A DNA stretch of 64,000 bases from Blastomonas fulva (lineage in GTDB: Bacteria > Pseudomonadota > Alphaproteobacteria > Sphingomonadales > Sphingomonadaceae). Shown here piece after piece: positions 42,695 through 51,042 of this stretch. Below the pieces are notes generated by a model. That model searched no databases, was not told the DNA's origin, and saw nothing but the letters and a program-made list of their open reading frames with translations. Within the stretch, counting starts at the first letter, position 1. Every line of letters starts with the position of its first letter. A program made the translations under genes and the position numbers. The DNA lies in contig NZ_CP020083.1 in assembly GCF_003431825.1 (NCBI RefSeq), forward strand, positions 1,526,501 through 1,590,500, written 5' to 3'.

Positions 42695-43975
42695 ATGGGG
42701 ACCATCACACAGCCGCATCCATATCGCGTCCATGCGCGCGTGCTCACCGCCTCGCTGGTGGGCACGGCCGTCGAGTTCTATGACTTCTACATTTACGCGA
42801 CCGCTGCCGCGCTGGTGTTCGGTCCGCTGTTCTTTCCGTCGGAGAGCGCCTCGGCGCAGCTGCTGCTGAGCTATATGAGCTTCGGCCTTGCGTTCTTCGC
42901 GCGGCCCGTCGGGGCGGTGGCGTTCGGCCATTTCGGCGACCGCATCGGGCGCAAGTCGACGTTGGTCGCCTCTCTGATGCTGATGGGCGGATCCACGCTG
43001 CTGATCGCGTTCCTGCCCACCTATCAGATGGTGGGATGGGTCGCGCCATTGTTGCTGTGCATCCTGCGGTTCGGGCAAGGGTTTGGTCTTGGCGGAGAAT
43101 GGGGCGGGGCGGCTTTGCTCGCGGTAGAGAACGCACCTCCCGGATGGGCCGCGCGCTTCGGCATGGCACCGCAACTGGGCGCGCCGGTGGGCTTCATCGC
43201 CGCCAACGGGTTGTTCCTGATCCTGGGCCTTTCGTTGACCGACGAACAGTTCGTCGCCTGGGGCTGGCGTGTGCCGTTCCTGGCGAGCGGCATTCTGGTG
43301 GGGCTTGGCCTGTGGGTGCGGCTCAAGATCAGCGAAACGCCGGACTTTGCCGAGGTGCTGGCGCGCGACAAGCCAGCGCCGGTGCCGGTGGCCGAGCTTT
43401 TCCGCAACCATCTGCGCGCGACCTTCGCCAGCACTTTTGCGGTCGTCGCCTGCTTTGCGATCTTCTATCTCTCGACCGCGTTTGCGCTGGGCTATGCCAC
43501 CACCGCCCTGGGGCACAACCGCGTCGATTTCCTGCTGGTGCAACTGGGCGCGATCCTGTTCCTCGCGCTGGGCATCGTGCTGTCGGGCTATCGCTCGGAT
43601 GCCACCAGCAGCGGGCGGGTGCTGATGATCGGCTGCGCGGCAACCATCGGCGTCGGGCTGCTGTTCGGGCCGCTGCTGGGCTCGGGCTCGCTCTGGCTGG
43701 CATGGGTGGCCCTGTCGATCGCGCTGCTGGTGATGGGCTTCGTCTATGGCCCATTGGGCGCCTGGCTGCCGCAGCAGTTTCCCGCGCGCGTGCGCTATAC
43801 CGGCGCGTCGGTGGCGTTCAACGGCGGCGGCATCATCGGCGGCGCACTCGCCCCGATCGCAGCACAGGCACTAGCGGACACGGGCGGCGCGGATGCGGTC
43901 GGGCTGTATCTGGCAGCGGCCGGGGTGCTGAGCTTTGCCGGGCTGTGGGCGCAGCGGGGAAGGGCTGCGGGGTAG
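42695..43975 (+). CDS. MFS transporter, metabolite:H+ symporter family
   Basis: A 426-residue transporter with 12 membrane helices. It has the MHS hallmarks VGTAVEFYDFYIYATAAALVFGPLFFP, FGHFGDRIGRKSTL and LRFGQGFGLGGEWGGAALLAVENAP. Family members move carboxylates, betaines or shikimate with protons; the substrate cannot be read from sequence. A stand-alone gene behind the ctrA terminator, convergent with the toxin gene with only 7 bp between stops. Confidence 0.93.
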   Translation: MGTITQPHPYRVHARVLTASLVGTAVEFYDFYIYATAAALVFGPLFFPSESASAQLLLSYMSFGLAFFARPVGAVAFGHFGDRIGRKSTLVASLMLMGGSTLLIAFLPTYQMVGWVAPLLLCILRFGQGFGLGGEWGGAALLAVENAPPGWAARFGMAPQLGAPVGFIAANGLFLILGLSLTDEQFVAWGWRVPFLASGILVGLGLWVRLKISETPDFAEVLARDKPAPVPVAELFRNHLRATFASTFAVVACFAIFYLSTAFALGYATTALGHNRVDFLLVQLGAILFLALGIVLSGYRSDATSSGRVLMIGCAATIGVGLLFGPLLGSGSLWLAWVALSIALLVMGFVYGPLGAWLPQQFPARVRYTGASVAFNGGGIIGGALAPIAAQALADTGGADAVGLYLAAAGVLSFAGLWAQRGRAAG

Positions 43976-43982
43976 GCAAGGC

Positions 43983-44264
43983 TCAAGGGTATTGCTGGCG
44001 GGCGTGGACTACCGAGACGATAACGATCTGGTGCTCCCGTATTTGGTAGATCATCAGATAGTTCGGATGGACCACTGCTTCTCGCGTTCCGGCGATGCGT
44101 CCTTGCCGATACATTAGCGGCTGAGTTCTTATACGTTGCGCGCACTGGATGAACGCTTCTTCCAGCCGACGCGCTGCCGGTGGGTTTCGTTCGGCGATAT
44201 AATCCGTGATCGCCCGCAGCTTCCTAAGCGCGTCTGCGGTCCAGACGACGCTTTTTTTGCTCAT
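43983..44264 (-). CDS. Type II toxin-antitoxin system toxin, RelE/ParE family
   Basis: A 93-residue RelE/ParE toxin: WTADALRKLRAITDYIAERNPPAARRLEEAFIQCAQRI with the family's helical hairpin, GRIAGTREAVVHPNYLMIYQI and the C-terminal strand VIVSVVHARQQYP. This reads more like ParE (gyrase) than RelE (ribosome). The ATG at 44264 overlaps the end of the antitoxin gene by 41 nt, so both frames use the same bases. ATG 44306 would add 14 residues. Confidence 0.88.
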   Translation of the reverse strand: MSKKSVVWTADALRKLRAITDYIAERNPPAARRLEEAFIQCAQRIRTQPLMYRQGRIAGTREAVVHPNYLMIYQIREHQIVIVSVVHARQQYP

Positions 44265-44427
44265 GCCCGGCGATAATCTCCGACATTTGTCGCATGACGT
44301 CTTCATGCGGAATGAGTGGTTCGGCTGACGCTAGCGCGGCTTCGACTGTCGCCTTCAACCACGCATCATAGGCCGCCTCTTCCTCGGACGAGGCGAATTC
44401 GGACTCGATCGGCGAGTATTTGACCAT
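44224..44427 (-). CDS. Type II antitoxin (RelB/ParD-like)
   Basis: A 67-residue antitoxin: SEEEAAYDAWLKATVEAALASAEPLIPHEDVMRQMSEIIAGHEQKKR with the ribbon-helix-helix or StbD-like pattern and a helical C-terminus that would wrap the toxin. It begins 4 bp after the rsmD stop, inside a conserved gene array, which suggests the module inserted directly downstream of rsmD. The toxin gene starts within its last 41 bases. Confidence 0.85.
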   Translation of the reverse strand: MVKYSPIESEFASSEEEAAYDAWLKATVEAALASAEPLIPHEDVMRQMSEIIAGHEQKKRRLDRRRA

Positions 44428-44431
44428 GGGG

Positions 44432-44992
44432 TCAGTCTATCACATCACCCGCCAGCCGCAACAATGTCAGCCTGGCCTTGCCGACCACGCGCTCGGCGTC
44501 GATCTCGAAGCCTGACACCTCGAGCTTTTCCGACTTGCCTGTCTCCACGCTGATCCAGGTCGAGGGTGCAAACCAGCCCAGGCGCTTCAGCTTGTCGAGC
44601 GCCACCGCGCCCGCGCCGGTCGCATAGGGCGGATCGATCAGCACGACGTCGAAAGGCTTGAGCGCCGGGCCCAATGTCAGCGCGGAGCTGGGCCGGATTT
44701 CGGCGCGGTCTTCGGCTTCAAGCGAGCGGATATTGGCGCGCAGCACGTCGATTGCGGCGCGGTCCTGCTCGACGAACACGCACTTTGCCGCGCCGCGCGA
44801 CAGTGCCTCGATTCCCAGCGCGCCCGATCCAGCGAACAGGTCGAGCACGCTCAGCTCCTCGAACGATCCCAACCGGCTGGTCAGCATCGAGAACAGCGTT
44901 TCGCGGGTGCGGTCTGCGGTGGGGCGGGTGGTGTCGCCTGCCGGGGTCTTCAGCTTGCGGCCCCGCCACTCGCCGGCGATGATGCGCAGCAT
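44432..44992 (-). CDS. rsmD: 16S rRNA (guanine(966)-N(2))-methyltransferase
   Basis: A 186-residue RsmD: MLRIIAGEWRGRKLKTP, RPTADRTRETLFSML, the SAM motif VLDLFAGSGALGIEALSRGA, and the catalytic LIDPPYATG. It methylates G966 of 16S rRNA. Transcribed with the downstream antitoxin-toxin pair and 43 bp after the pseudouridine synthase gene on the same strand. Confidence 0.96.
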   Translation of the reverse strand: MLRIIAGEWRGRKLKTPAGDTTRPTADRTRETLFSMLTSRLGSFEELSVLDLFAGSGALGIEALSRGAAKCVFVEQDRAAIDVLRANIRSLEAEDRAEIRPSSALTLGPALKPFDVVLIDPPYATGAGAVALDKLKRLGWFAPSTWISVETGKSEKLEVSGFEIDAERVVGKARLTLLRLAGDVID

Positions 44993-45035
44993 TACTTCCC
45001 CTCCCCCTTGGCGAGGGATGGCGTGGGATAGTCCA

Positions 45036-45851
45036 TCATTTCAACGTGTTCCTGAACGTGATCAGATCGTGCCTGCGCACTTCCTCGAGCGCGCCGGGCT
45101 CGAGCCCTTCGAGCAGGAAGGGGCCATAGCGGGTGCGGATCAGGCGCGAGACCTTGAGGCCGAGGTGCTCGAGCACGCGGCGGACCTCACGGTTCTTGCC
45201 CTCGGTCAGCGTCATCTCGATCCAGCCGTTGCGCCCGGTGCGGCGTTCGAGATTGGCGTCGATCTTGCCATAGCGGATGCCCTCGATGGTGATGCCGTGG
45301 ATCAGGTCCTCAAGCTGGGTCTGGCTGACCTCGCCGAACGCGCGGGCACGATAGGTGCGCTCGACCCCGGTGGCGGGTAGCTCCATCTGACGCTTGAGCT
45401 CGCCGTCATTGGTCATCAGCAGCAGCCCCTCGGTGTTGAGATCCAGCCGACCGACGGGCATCATCCGCGGTGCATCCGGGGCAACGCGGGCGAGATGGTC
45501 ATAGATCGTCTCGCGCCCGGTGAAGTCGCGTGCCGCGGTCAGCAGCCCGGCAGGCTTGTGGAAGCGCCACAGCTTTGCAGGCGCGGGTTCCTTGACCGCC
45601 TTGCCGTCGACGGTGATGCCATTCAGGCTGGTGAGGACCGTTGCAGGCGTGGTGATGACCACGCCATCGCGCGCCACGCGGCCACCCTCGATCATCCGCT
45701 CGATCTCGCGCCTGCTGGCAATGCCGGCGCGGGCAAGCAGCTTGGCGATGCGCTGCCCTTCTCCCAGCGCGGATGCGCTGGCTCTGGCGGGGGCTTCGCG
45801 CGGCGACGGGCTGTCGTTGAGCGGATCGAATTTCGGTTTCCGGGGGGGCAT
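45036..45851 (-). CDS. 23S rRNA pseudouridine synthase, RluB/RsuA family
   Basis: A 271-residue protein with an N-terminal S4 domain (RIAKLLARAGIASRREIERMIEGGRVARDGVVI) and the RluB/RsuA catalytic core (KPAGLLTAARD, MMPVGRLDLNTEGLLLMTNDGEL with the catalytic Asp, ITLTEGKNREVRR). It makes pseudouridine in 23S rRNA (RluB) or 16S rRNA (RsuA); RluB is more likely from the length. It is followed by rsmD, so the pair forms an rRNA-modification operon. Confidence 0.92.
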   Translation of the reverse strand: MPPRKPKFDPLNDSPSPREAPARASASALGEGQRIAKLLARAGIASRREIERMIEGGRVARDGVVITTPATVLTSLNGITVDGKAVKEPAPAKLWRFHKPAGLLTAARDFTGRETIYDHLARVAPDAPRMMPVGRLDLNTEGLLLMTNDGELKRQMELPATGVERTYRARAFGEVSQTQLEDLIHGITIEGIRYGKIDANLERRTGRNGWIEMTLTEGKNREVRRVLEHLGLKVSRLIRTRYGPFLLEGLEPGALEEVRRHDLITFRNTLK

Positions 45852-45949
45852 GGGCGCTGCTATAACGAGGAAGGCCTCGCGCGGGAACGCAAGATTTGTC
45901 TGCCGCGTATTTCCATGAGACGCCCAAGCCCCTGTCCGAAAGTCATCAG

Positions 45950-46378
45950 ATGCTGTTTTCGCGGTTCACCCGGTCGATCAAGACCATTCTGATCGTCGAG
46001 GACGAGCCATTGGTGGCGTTCGACAACGAATTGCGCGTCGTCGACGCGGGTTATCGCGTGGTGGCAACGGTCGATACGCAGGACGAGGCGATCGCGGTGC
46101 TCGAGCGCGAGGCGATCGATCTGGTTCTGGCCGACGTCAACCTGTCGCGCGGGGGCAGCGGGATAGAGGTCGCGCGGGTGGCCAGCGAGCGCGACATTCC
46201 CGTGCTGTTCGCCACGGGAACCTGCCCGGGCGGGGCGCAGCAATATGCGATCGGCTGCCTCAACAAGCCCTACAGCGCCGCCGAACTGGTCGGCGCGATC
46301 GATGCGGTGGACCGGTTGATCCGCGGCAAGAAGCCCAAAACAATGCCGAGACACCTGAGCCTTTTCGCCTCCCCGTAA
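45950..46378 (+). CDS. Receiver-only response regulator
   Basis: A 142-residue protein that is a single receiver domain: VEDEPLVAFDNEL, phospho-acceptor Asp62 in VLADVNLSRGGSGIEV, the switch Thr in LFATGTCP, and the Lys in NKPYSAAELVGAI. It has no output domain, so it acts by protein contact or as a phosphate sink. ATG 45950 fits the homology start; the frame continues to 45896. Divergent from the pseudouridine synthase. Confidence 0.92.
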   Translation: MLFSRFTRSIKTILIVEDEPLVAFDNELRVVDAGYRVVATVDTQDEAIAVLEREAIDLVLADVNLSRGGSGIEVARVASERDIPVLFATGTCPGGAQQYAIGCLNKPYSAAELVGAIDAVDRLIRGKKPKTMPRHLSLFASP

Positions 46379-46419
46379 CCTGCCGATCACGGGGAAGCTT
46401 GAGGGTAGACTTTTGCGGC

Positions 46420-46761
46420 TCAGCCCGAATTGCCGAAGCTGATCACGTCGCCATCGCCGGGGCTGTCGCTCTCTGCGTCGTCGAGCGTGCCCAGCGGGCT
46501 TTCCTCGTCATCGTCGTTGCGTTCGCCGTCAAAGGCGCTGCGGTCGATATGGCCCGATTGCACCATCTGGTTCATGTGATCGACCAGATCCTGCTCGTCC
46601 TGCGGCACCACCGAAATTCCGTCCGAACCGCCCTGCTCGCTGTCCTCGCTGGGGTCGTCGTTGCGGTGCAGCGCCTCCTCAGCGATGTCCTGCGCCTGCG
46701 GAGCCTCCTGCTGCGACTGGTTGGTGGTGCCGTTGCTGTTGGTATCCCGGGTGTCTGCCAT
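46420..46761 (-). CDS. Acidic low-complexity hypothetical protein
   Basis: A 113-residue protein that is strongly acidic and rich in Asp, Ser and Gln (DPSEDSEQGGSDGI, NDDDEESPLGTLDDAESD). The centre, SVVPQDEQDLVDHMNQMVQSGHIDRSAF, looks like a short ordered helix pair flanked by disorder. Proteins of this kind occur in sphingomonads; function unknown. The ATG at 46761 is preceded by AGGACGCGC. Convergent with the receiver gene. Confidence 0.7.
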   Translation of the reverse strand: MADTRDTNSNGTTNQSQQEAPQAQDIAEEALHRNDDPSEDSEQGGSDGISVVPQDEQDLVDHMNQMVQSGHIDRSAFDGERNDDDEESPLGTLDDAESDSPGDGDVISFGNSG

Positions 46762-46850
46762 GCTGCGCGTCCTTTGTGCGACAAGATTGCCTGTTGCACA
46801 TACGCGAAAGCCGGACGGACGTTGCGCAGCCTGGGAGGCCCCTGCGCGCC

Positions 46851-48164
46851 CTAGACGTTGGCGGGTGCCAGCCTGGGGCTCAGCAGATGCACCACCGCCA
46901 GCGCTAGCAGATAGGCGCTGGCGCAGATCGCGAACAGGATTTCATAGCTGCCCGTGCTGTCGAGGATGTAGCCGGTGAACAGCGCCATGCCCATGCCGCC
47001 GAGCGCCCCCACGGTGCCGCCGATGCCGATCACCGAACCCACTGCGCCGCGCGGGAACACGTCCGAGGGCAAGGTGTAGAGATTGGCGGAGAACGCCTGA
47101 TGAGCTGCCGTCGCCAGTCCGATGATGAGCACCGCGGCCCATACGCTGTCGATGCTTTGCGCAAACCAGATCGGCGTGACCGCCAGCGCGCACAACAGCA
47201 TCGTCGACTTGCGCGCGAAATTGGGGGTGCGCCCGGCCTTGATCAGCCGCGACGACATCCAGCCGCCGAAGATCGATCCGAAGTCGGAGATCAGGTAGAT
47301 CGCCGCCAGCGGCAGGCCGAAGGTCTTCAGATCCATGTCATAGCGCTCGAACAGATAGCCCGGCAGCCAGAACAGGAAGAACCACCAGATCGGATCGATC
47401 AGGAACTTGCCCAAAGCATATGCCCAGGTCTCGCGAACGCTGAGCAGGCGGCTCCAGCCGATCTGCTCGACTGGGTCGGCGGGGTCCTGCTGGATCCAGG
47501 CGAGCTCGCCCGGGGTGACGCGCTTGTGCTCGGCCGGGTGGCGATAGATGAACCACCAGGCGGCAAGCCAGACGACGCCGAAGATGCCGGTGATGAAAAA
47601 CGCCGAGCGCCAGCCGAAATACAGCACCAGCACCGGCACCAGCAAAGGCGTGATGATCGCGCCGACATTGGCCCCGGCATTGAACAGCCCGATGGCAAAG
47701 GCGCGCTCACGCTGCGGGAACCAGTCGGTGACCGCGCGGATGCCTGCGGGGAAGTTGCCGCTTTCGCCGATGCCGAGGCCGAAGCGCGCTGCGGCAAAGC
47801 TGGCGACGCCCGTGGCAAAGCCGTGCGCCATATGGCCGATGGTCCAGATGACGATCGCGACCGAATAGCCCAGCCGCGCGCCGACGACATCGACGATGCG
47901 GCCAAAGCCGACATAGCCGATGGCATAGGCGACCTGGAACCAGAAGACGATGTTGGCAAAGTCGCTCTCGGTCCAGCCGAATTCCGCGACCAGCGTGGGC
48001 TTGAGCACGCCGATCATCTGCCGGTCGATATAGTTGATGGCGGTGGCCGCGAACAGCAAGGCGACGATCACCCAGCGATAGCGGCCGGCATTGGCGGCGG
48101 CAGCGGTCACGGGCGCGGGCCCGGCCTGGGTGCCGATCGTCGCTGGGGCATCAACCATCTTCAC
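46851..48164 (-). CDS. MFS transporter, ACS/hexuronate (ExuT-like) family
   Basis: A 437-residue MFS protein of the anion:cation symporter type with 12 helices. Signatures are RYRWVIVALLFAATAINYIDRQMIGVLKPTL, ARFGLGIGESGNFPAGIRAVTDWFPQRERA and FNAGANVGAI, close to ExuT/GarP hexuronate carriers. In this locus it should import galacturonate or unsaturated uronate monomers (inference from context). It lies 65 bp downstream of the hydratase gene on the same strand, behind two LacI-type operators. Start is ATG 48164 or 48158. Confidence 0.92.
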   Translation of the reverse strand: MKMVDAPATIGTQAGPAPVTAAAANAGRYRWVIVALLFAATAINYIDRQMIGVLKPTLVAEFGWTESDFANIVFWFQVAYAIGYVGFGRIVDVVGARLGYSVAIVIWTIGHMAHGFATGVASFAAARFGLGIGESGNFPAGIRAVTDWFPQRERAFAIGLFNAGANVGAIITPLLVPVLVLYFGWRSAFFITGIFGVVWLAAWWFIYRHPAEHKRVTPGELAWIQQDPADPVEQIGWSRLLSVRETWAYALGKFLIDPIWWFFLFWLPGYLFERYDMDLKTFGLPLAAIYLISDFGSIFGGWMSSRLIKAGRTPNFARKSTMLLCALAVTPIWFAQSIDSVWAAVLIIGLATAAHQAFSANLYTLPSDVFPRGAVGSVIGIGGTVGALGGMGMALFTGYILDSTGSYEILFAICASAYLLALAVVHLLSPRLAPANV

Positions 48165-48229
48165 TCTCCCTTGGCCATTTGGCCCTGTGGGTGGCGGCCA
48201 GGCTTTTGCCGGTCCGCCACAACGATCTG

Positions 48230-49045
48230 CTAGCGCGGCGTGGCAGCCACCACCCGGCAGTGCACGGCACCGCAGCCTTCGAAAATCGCGGTAAACGCCT
48301 GTCCGATGGCGATTTCATGCACCCCGGTGATCGCGCCGGTCGAGACCCACAGCCCCGCCGAGACATCCATGCCGCGCGCGATCAGGTTGGTCAGCAAAAA
48401 GCGCACCGCGCCATAGGGGCCGTCGAGCATGGTCGCTGCGGTAGCGGCGCCGACGACCTCGCCATCGATCTCGCTGCGCACCGGGATGGCGCACAGATCC
48501 AGATCGCGCCAGCCCTGCAGCGCCGGACCCTGCACCAGCCCGGCATTGTTGCCGAAATCGGAGACGGTGACCAGCGGGCCATCGGTGTTGATGCCGGGAT
48601 AAGGCGAGCTGGCGACCTCGATGCCCAGCCGGACATCGTCGAGCAGCGCCTTGGTGCCTTCGTCGTCACAGGGGACCGGGCCGGTAAAGCCGGGGGCCAC
48701 GTGCAGCAGCATCTCGGCCTCGCCGGCGGCAAAGCCGCCGTGGAACACCGGCATGTCGGGCGCATGGCCATCGGCGGCATCGACGATCGAATCGGCAAAA
48801 ATCGGTCCGGACAGGCGGTTGGCGCCCAGCTGGCCATCGAGCGGCGGGTTGATCCGTCCGACCTTCCAGCCCACCACCGCGCGCCCGTCGATGACGATCG
48901 CGCGATCCTGGATCGTGTAGGCCGCCTGCAGTTCCTGCGGCTTGAGGCCCGGATAGCTATGCAGCGCGCGCGCCTCGCGGCGGGCACTGACAAAGGCCAT
49001 GGCAACATCGTCGGCCTGTTCGTTCACCGTCAACTCGATCCCCAT
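48230..49045 (-). CDS. Fumarylacetoacetate hydrolase-superfamily 2-keto-4-pentenoate hydratase-like enzyme
   Basis: A 271-residue MhpD-like hydratase. Metal and active-site features are VGWKVGRINPPLDG, the acidic GEAEMLLHVAP and VRLGIEVASSPYPG segments and DGPYGAVRFLLTNLIARG near the C-terminus. Relatives hydrate 2-hydroxypentadienoates or dehydrate/cleave 2-keto-3-deoxy sugar acids. As the first gene of a uronate-transport transcript under the same operator as kduD-kdgK it more likely works on a 2-keto-3-deoxy acid than on aromatic meta-cleavage products. This is inference; the substrate is unknown. Confidence 0.88.
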   Translation of the reverse strand: MGIELTVNEQADDVAMAFVSARREARALHSYPGLKPQELQAAYTIQDRAIVIDGRAVVGWKVGRINPPLDGQLGANRLSGPIFADSIVDAADGHAPDMPVFHGGFAAGEAEMLLHVAPGFTGPVPCDDEGTKALLDDVRLGIEVASSPYPGINTDGPLVTVSDFGNNAGLVQGPALQGWRDLDLCAIPVRSEIDGEVVGAATAATMLDGPYGAVRFLLTNLIARGMDVSAGLWVSTGAITGVHEIAIGQAFTAIFEGCGAVHCRVVAATPR

Positions 49046-49077
49046 CCCAAGTCCATCTCTATGACCGGCTGCGTAAA

Positions 49078-49091
49078 GGAAACCGGTGTCA
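49078..49091. promoter_or_regulatory. LacI-type operator A
   Basis: GGAAACCGGTGTCA, the reverse complement of TGACACCGGTTTCC, 32 bp before the start of the hydratase gene. Part of a six-copy family with constant TGACACCGG. Confidence 0.75.
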
Positions 49092-49142
49092 TTCGCAAGT
49101 GGCGGCGTCTCGCCCGAGCGTTGTGTGCATGGATAGCGCGAT

Positions 49143-49156
49143 GGTAACCGGTGTCA
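49143..49156. promoter_or_regulatory. LacI-type operator B
   Basis: GGTAACCGGTGTCA, reverse complement of TGACACCGGTTACC, identical in 14 of 14 bases to operators D and E. It lies 65 bp upstream of operator A relative to the hydratase gene. Confidence 0.8.
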
Positions 49157-49209
49157 ATGCGCATCCCATTGCCATGATGACCTTGGCGGGGCTAGGAGAA
49201 ACCGGGCAC

Positions 49210-49223
49210 TGACACCGGTGTAG
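49210..49223. promoter_or_regulatory. LacI-type operator C, in front of the regulator gene
   Basis: TGACACCGGTGTAG ends 12 bp before the LacI gene start, so bound repressor would block its own transcription or initiation. Confidence 0.75.
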
Positions 49224-49235
49224 TCTGGCGATGGA

Positions 49236-50258
49236 ATGGAAACGCGCGTGATGAAGGCAAAGGACGGCAAGCCGACCATCAACGACGTCGCCCGGATCGC
49301 CGGCGTTTCCAAGAAAACGGTCAGCCGGGTGATCAACCGTTCGCCGCTGCTCAACGAGGCGACGCGCGAGAAGGTCGAGGCGGTGATCGCCGAGCTTGGC
49401 TATGTCCCCAACCCGCAGGCGCGCGCGCTGGCACTGCGGCGCAATTTCCTGATCGGGCTGATCCACGACAACCCCAATGCGCAGATGGTGCTGGGGGTGC
49501 AGCAGGGGATCTTGTCGGCGATCCGCGATACCGAGTTCGCGCTGGTGGTCCGCCCGGTCAACCGTCGCTCGCCCGACATGCTAGACGATGTCCGCGCGTT
49601 TCTCGACCAGCAGCGGCTGTTCGGCGTGATGCTGCTGCCACCGATTTCCGAGAACGATGCGCTCGCGGCGCTGTGCGAGGAACTGGGCGTGACCTATGTC
49701 CGCATGGGATCGGTCCGGCTCGACGACGACGCGCACATGGTCGCCTCCAACGACCGCGAGGCGGTGGCCAAGGCGGTCGCCTATCTGGTCGGGCGCGGCC
49801 ACAGCCGCATCGGCTTCGTCGCGGGGCCCGAAGGCTTCCGCTCCGCAGCAGAGCGCGCTCTGGGTTATAGCGATGCGCTCGAAACCGCCGGAATAGCGCT
49901 CGACCCCGCGATCATGGCCGAGGGCAGCTACACCTTCGAGACGGGAATCGCTGCGGGCGAAAAACTGCTCGCCGCGACACCCCGGCCCAGCGCGATCTTT
50001 GCCAGCAACGACGAGATGGCCGCCGGTGTGCTCCATGCCGCGCGCACCCAGGGGCTGTCGGTGCCCGAGGATCTGTCGATCGTCGGTTTCGACGATACCG
50101 CGATCGCCGCGCATATCTGGCCGCCGCTTACCACCGTGCGCTGGCCGATCGAGGCGATGGCCAAGGCGGCGGCGATCAAGCTGATCGACCCGGCCGAAGC
50201 GCGCAAGCACCCCTCGCATTTCCTCTCCGACCTGATCGAGCGTGCCTCGGTCGCCTGA
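49236..50258 (+). CDS. LacI family transcriptional regulator of the uronate locus
   Basis: A 340-residue LacI/GalR repressor. The N-terminal helix-turn-helix and hinge helix are PTINDVARIAGVSKKTVSRVINRSPLLNEATREKVEAVI, followed by a periplasmic-binding-protein-like effector domain (LIGLIHDNPNAQMVLGVQQGIL, AIFASNDEMAAGVLHA, LSIVGFDDTAIAA). It resembles KdgR-like LacI regulators, so KDG or a related keto acid is a probable inducer (inference). Its gene is flanked by operators A, B and C; targets read from operator positions are the transporter/hydratase unit, itself, the isomerase operon, pectate lyase and the TonB receptor. ATG 49251 is an alternative start. Confidence 0.95.
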   Translation: METRVMKAKDGKPTINDVARIAGVSKKTVSRVINRSPLLNEATREKVEAVIAELGYVPNPQARALALRRNFLIGLIHDNPNAQMVLGVQQGILSAIRDTEFALVVRPVNRRSPDMLDDVRAFLDQQRLFGVMLLPPISENDALAALCEELGVTYVRMGSVRLDDDAHMVASNDREAVAKAVAYLVGRGHSRIGFVAGPEGFRSAAERALGYSDALETAGIALDPAIMAEGSYTFETGIAAGEKLLAATPRPSAIFASNDEMAAGVLHAARTQGLSVPEDLSIVGFDDTAIAAHIWPPLTTVRWPIEAMAKAAAIKLIDPAEARKHPSHFLSDLIERASVA

Positions 50259-50305
50259 CGACCCTGCGGGCCGGGGCAGGGCCAGTTTGGGGTTGCGCCG
50301 ATCTA

Positions 50306-50319
50306 TGACACCGGTTACC
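50306..50319. promoter_or_regulatory. LacI-type operator D, in front of the isomerase-kduD-kdgK operon
   Basis: TGACACCGGTTACC, same sequence as B and E, 62 bp before the start of the isomerase gene. Confidence 0.8.
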
Positions 50320-50381
50320 GTCTTTGCCATCAAGCCACAGCAATGCGGGACGCGAGACAGCGTCCACACGAGAGGACAGAT

Positions 50382-51020
50382 ATGAAGATCGCCCTGATCA
50401 CCGAGAACAGCCAGGCTGCCAAGAACGCTATCATCCACGAAGCGCTGACCGATGTCGCCGAACCGCTCGGCCATCAGGTGTTCAACTACGGCATGTATTC
50501 CGCCGAGGACGCAGCCTCGCTGACCTATGTCATGAACGGGCTGCTCACCGGCATCCTGCTCAATTCGGGCGCGGCGGATTTCGTGGTCACCGGCTGCGGC
50601 ACCGGAATGGGATCGATGCTGGCGTGCAACGCCATGCCCGGCGTGTTCTGCGGACTCGTCATCGACCCGACTGACGCGTTCCTGTTCGGCCAGATCAACG
50701 ACGGCAACGCGATCTCGATGCCCTATGCCAAGGGCTTCGGCTGGGCGGCAGAGCTCAACCTGCGCGATGTCTACGGCAAATTGTTCGATGGCGAACGCGG
50801 GCTCGGCTATCCCAGGGAGCGCGCCGAAATCATGCGCACCAACCGCGGTATTCTGAAGGACCTCAAGGCTGCCAGCTGCCAAGACATGCTAACCGTGCTG
50901 AAGACCGTCGACCAGGACCTGCTCAAGGCTGCGATTGCAGGCGAGCGCTTTGCCGAGTATTTCTACGCCAACGCGAGCGATCAGGAGATGGCGGCGTATC
51001 TGAAGGGCATCACGGGCTGA
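50382..51020 (+). CDS. RpiB/LacA/LacB-fold sugar isomerase, probable DhuI-type 5-keto-4-deoxyuronate isomerase
   Basis: A 212-residue RpiB/LacAB-family isomerase: MKIALITENSQAAKNA, GAADFVVTGCGTGMGSMLACN with Cys72 in the position of the RpiB catalytic Cys, and FLFGQINDGNAISMPYAKGFGWAAE. It lies directly before kduD and kdgK (22 bp, then ATGA overlap). In streptococci an RpiB-fold enzyme (DhuI) replaces KduI in unsaturated uronate breakdown (established knowledge). By position and family this gene is the same functional replacement; no KduI is seen in the window. Start ATG 50382 is chosen over 50343 by homology. Confidence 0.9.
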   Translation: MKIALITENSQAAKNAIIHEALTDVAEPLGHQVFNYGMYSAEDAASLTYVMNGLLTGILLNSGAADFVVTGCGTGMGSMLACNAMPGVFCGLVIDPTDAFLFGQINDGNAISMPYAKGFGWAAELNLRDVYGKLFDGERGLGYPRERAEIMRTNRGILKDLKAASCQDMLTVLKTVDQDLLKAAIAGERFAEYFYANASDQEMAAYLKGITG

Positions 51021-51042
51021 GGCCTGCTAAGGGACACGGGAC

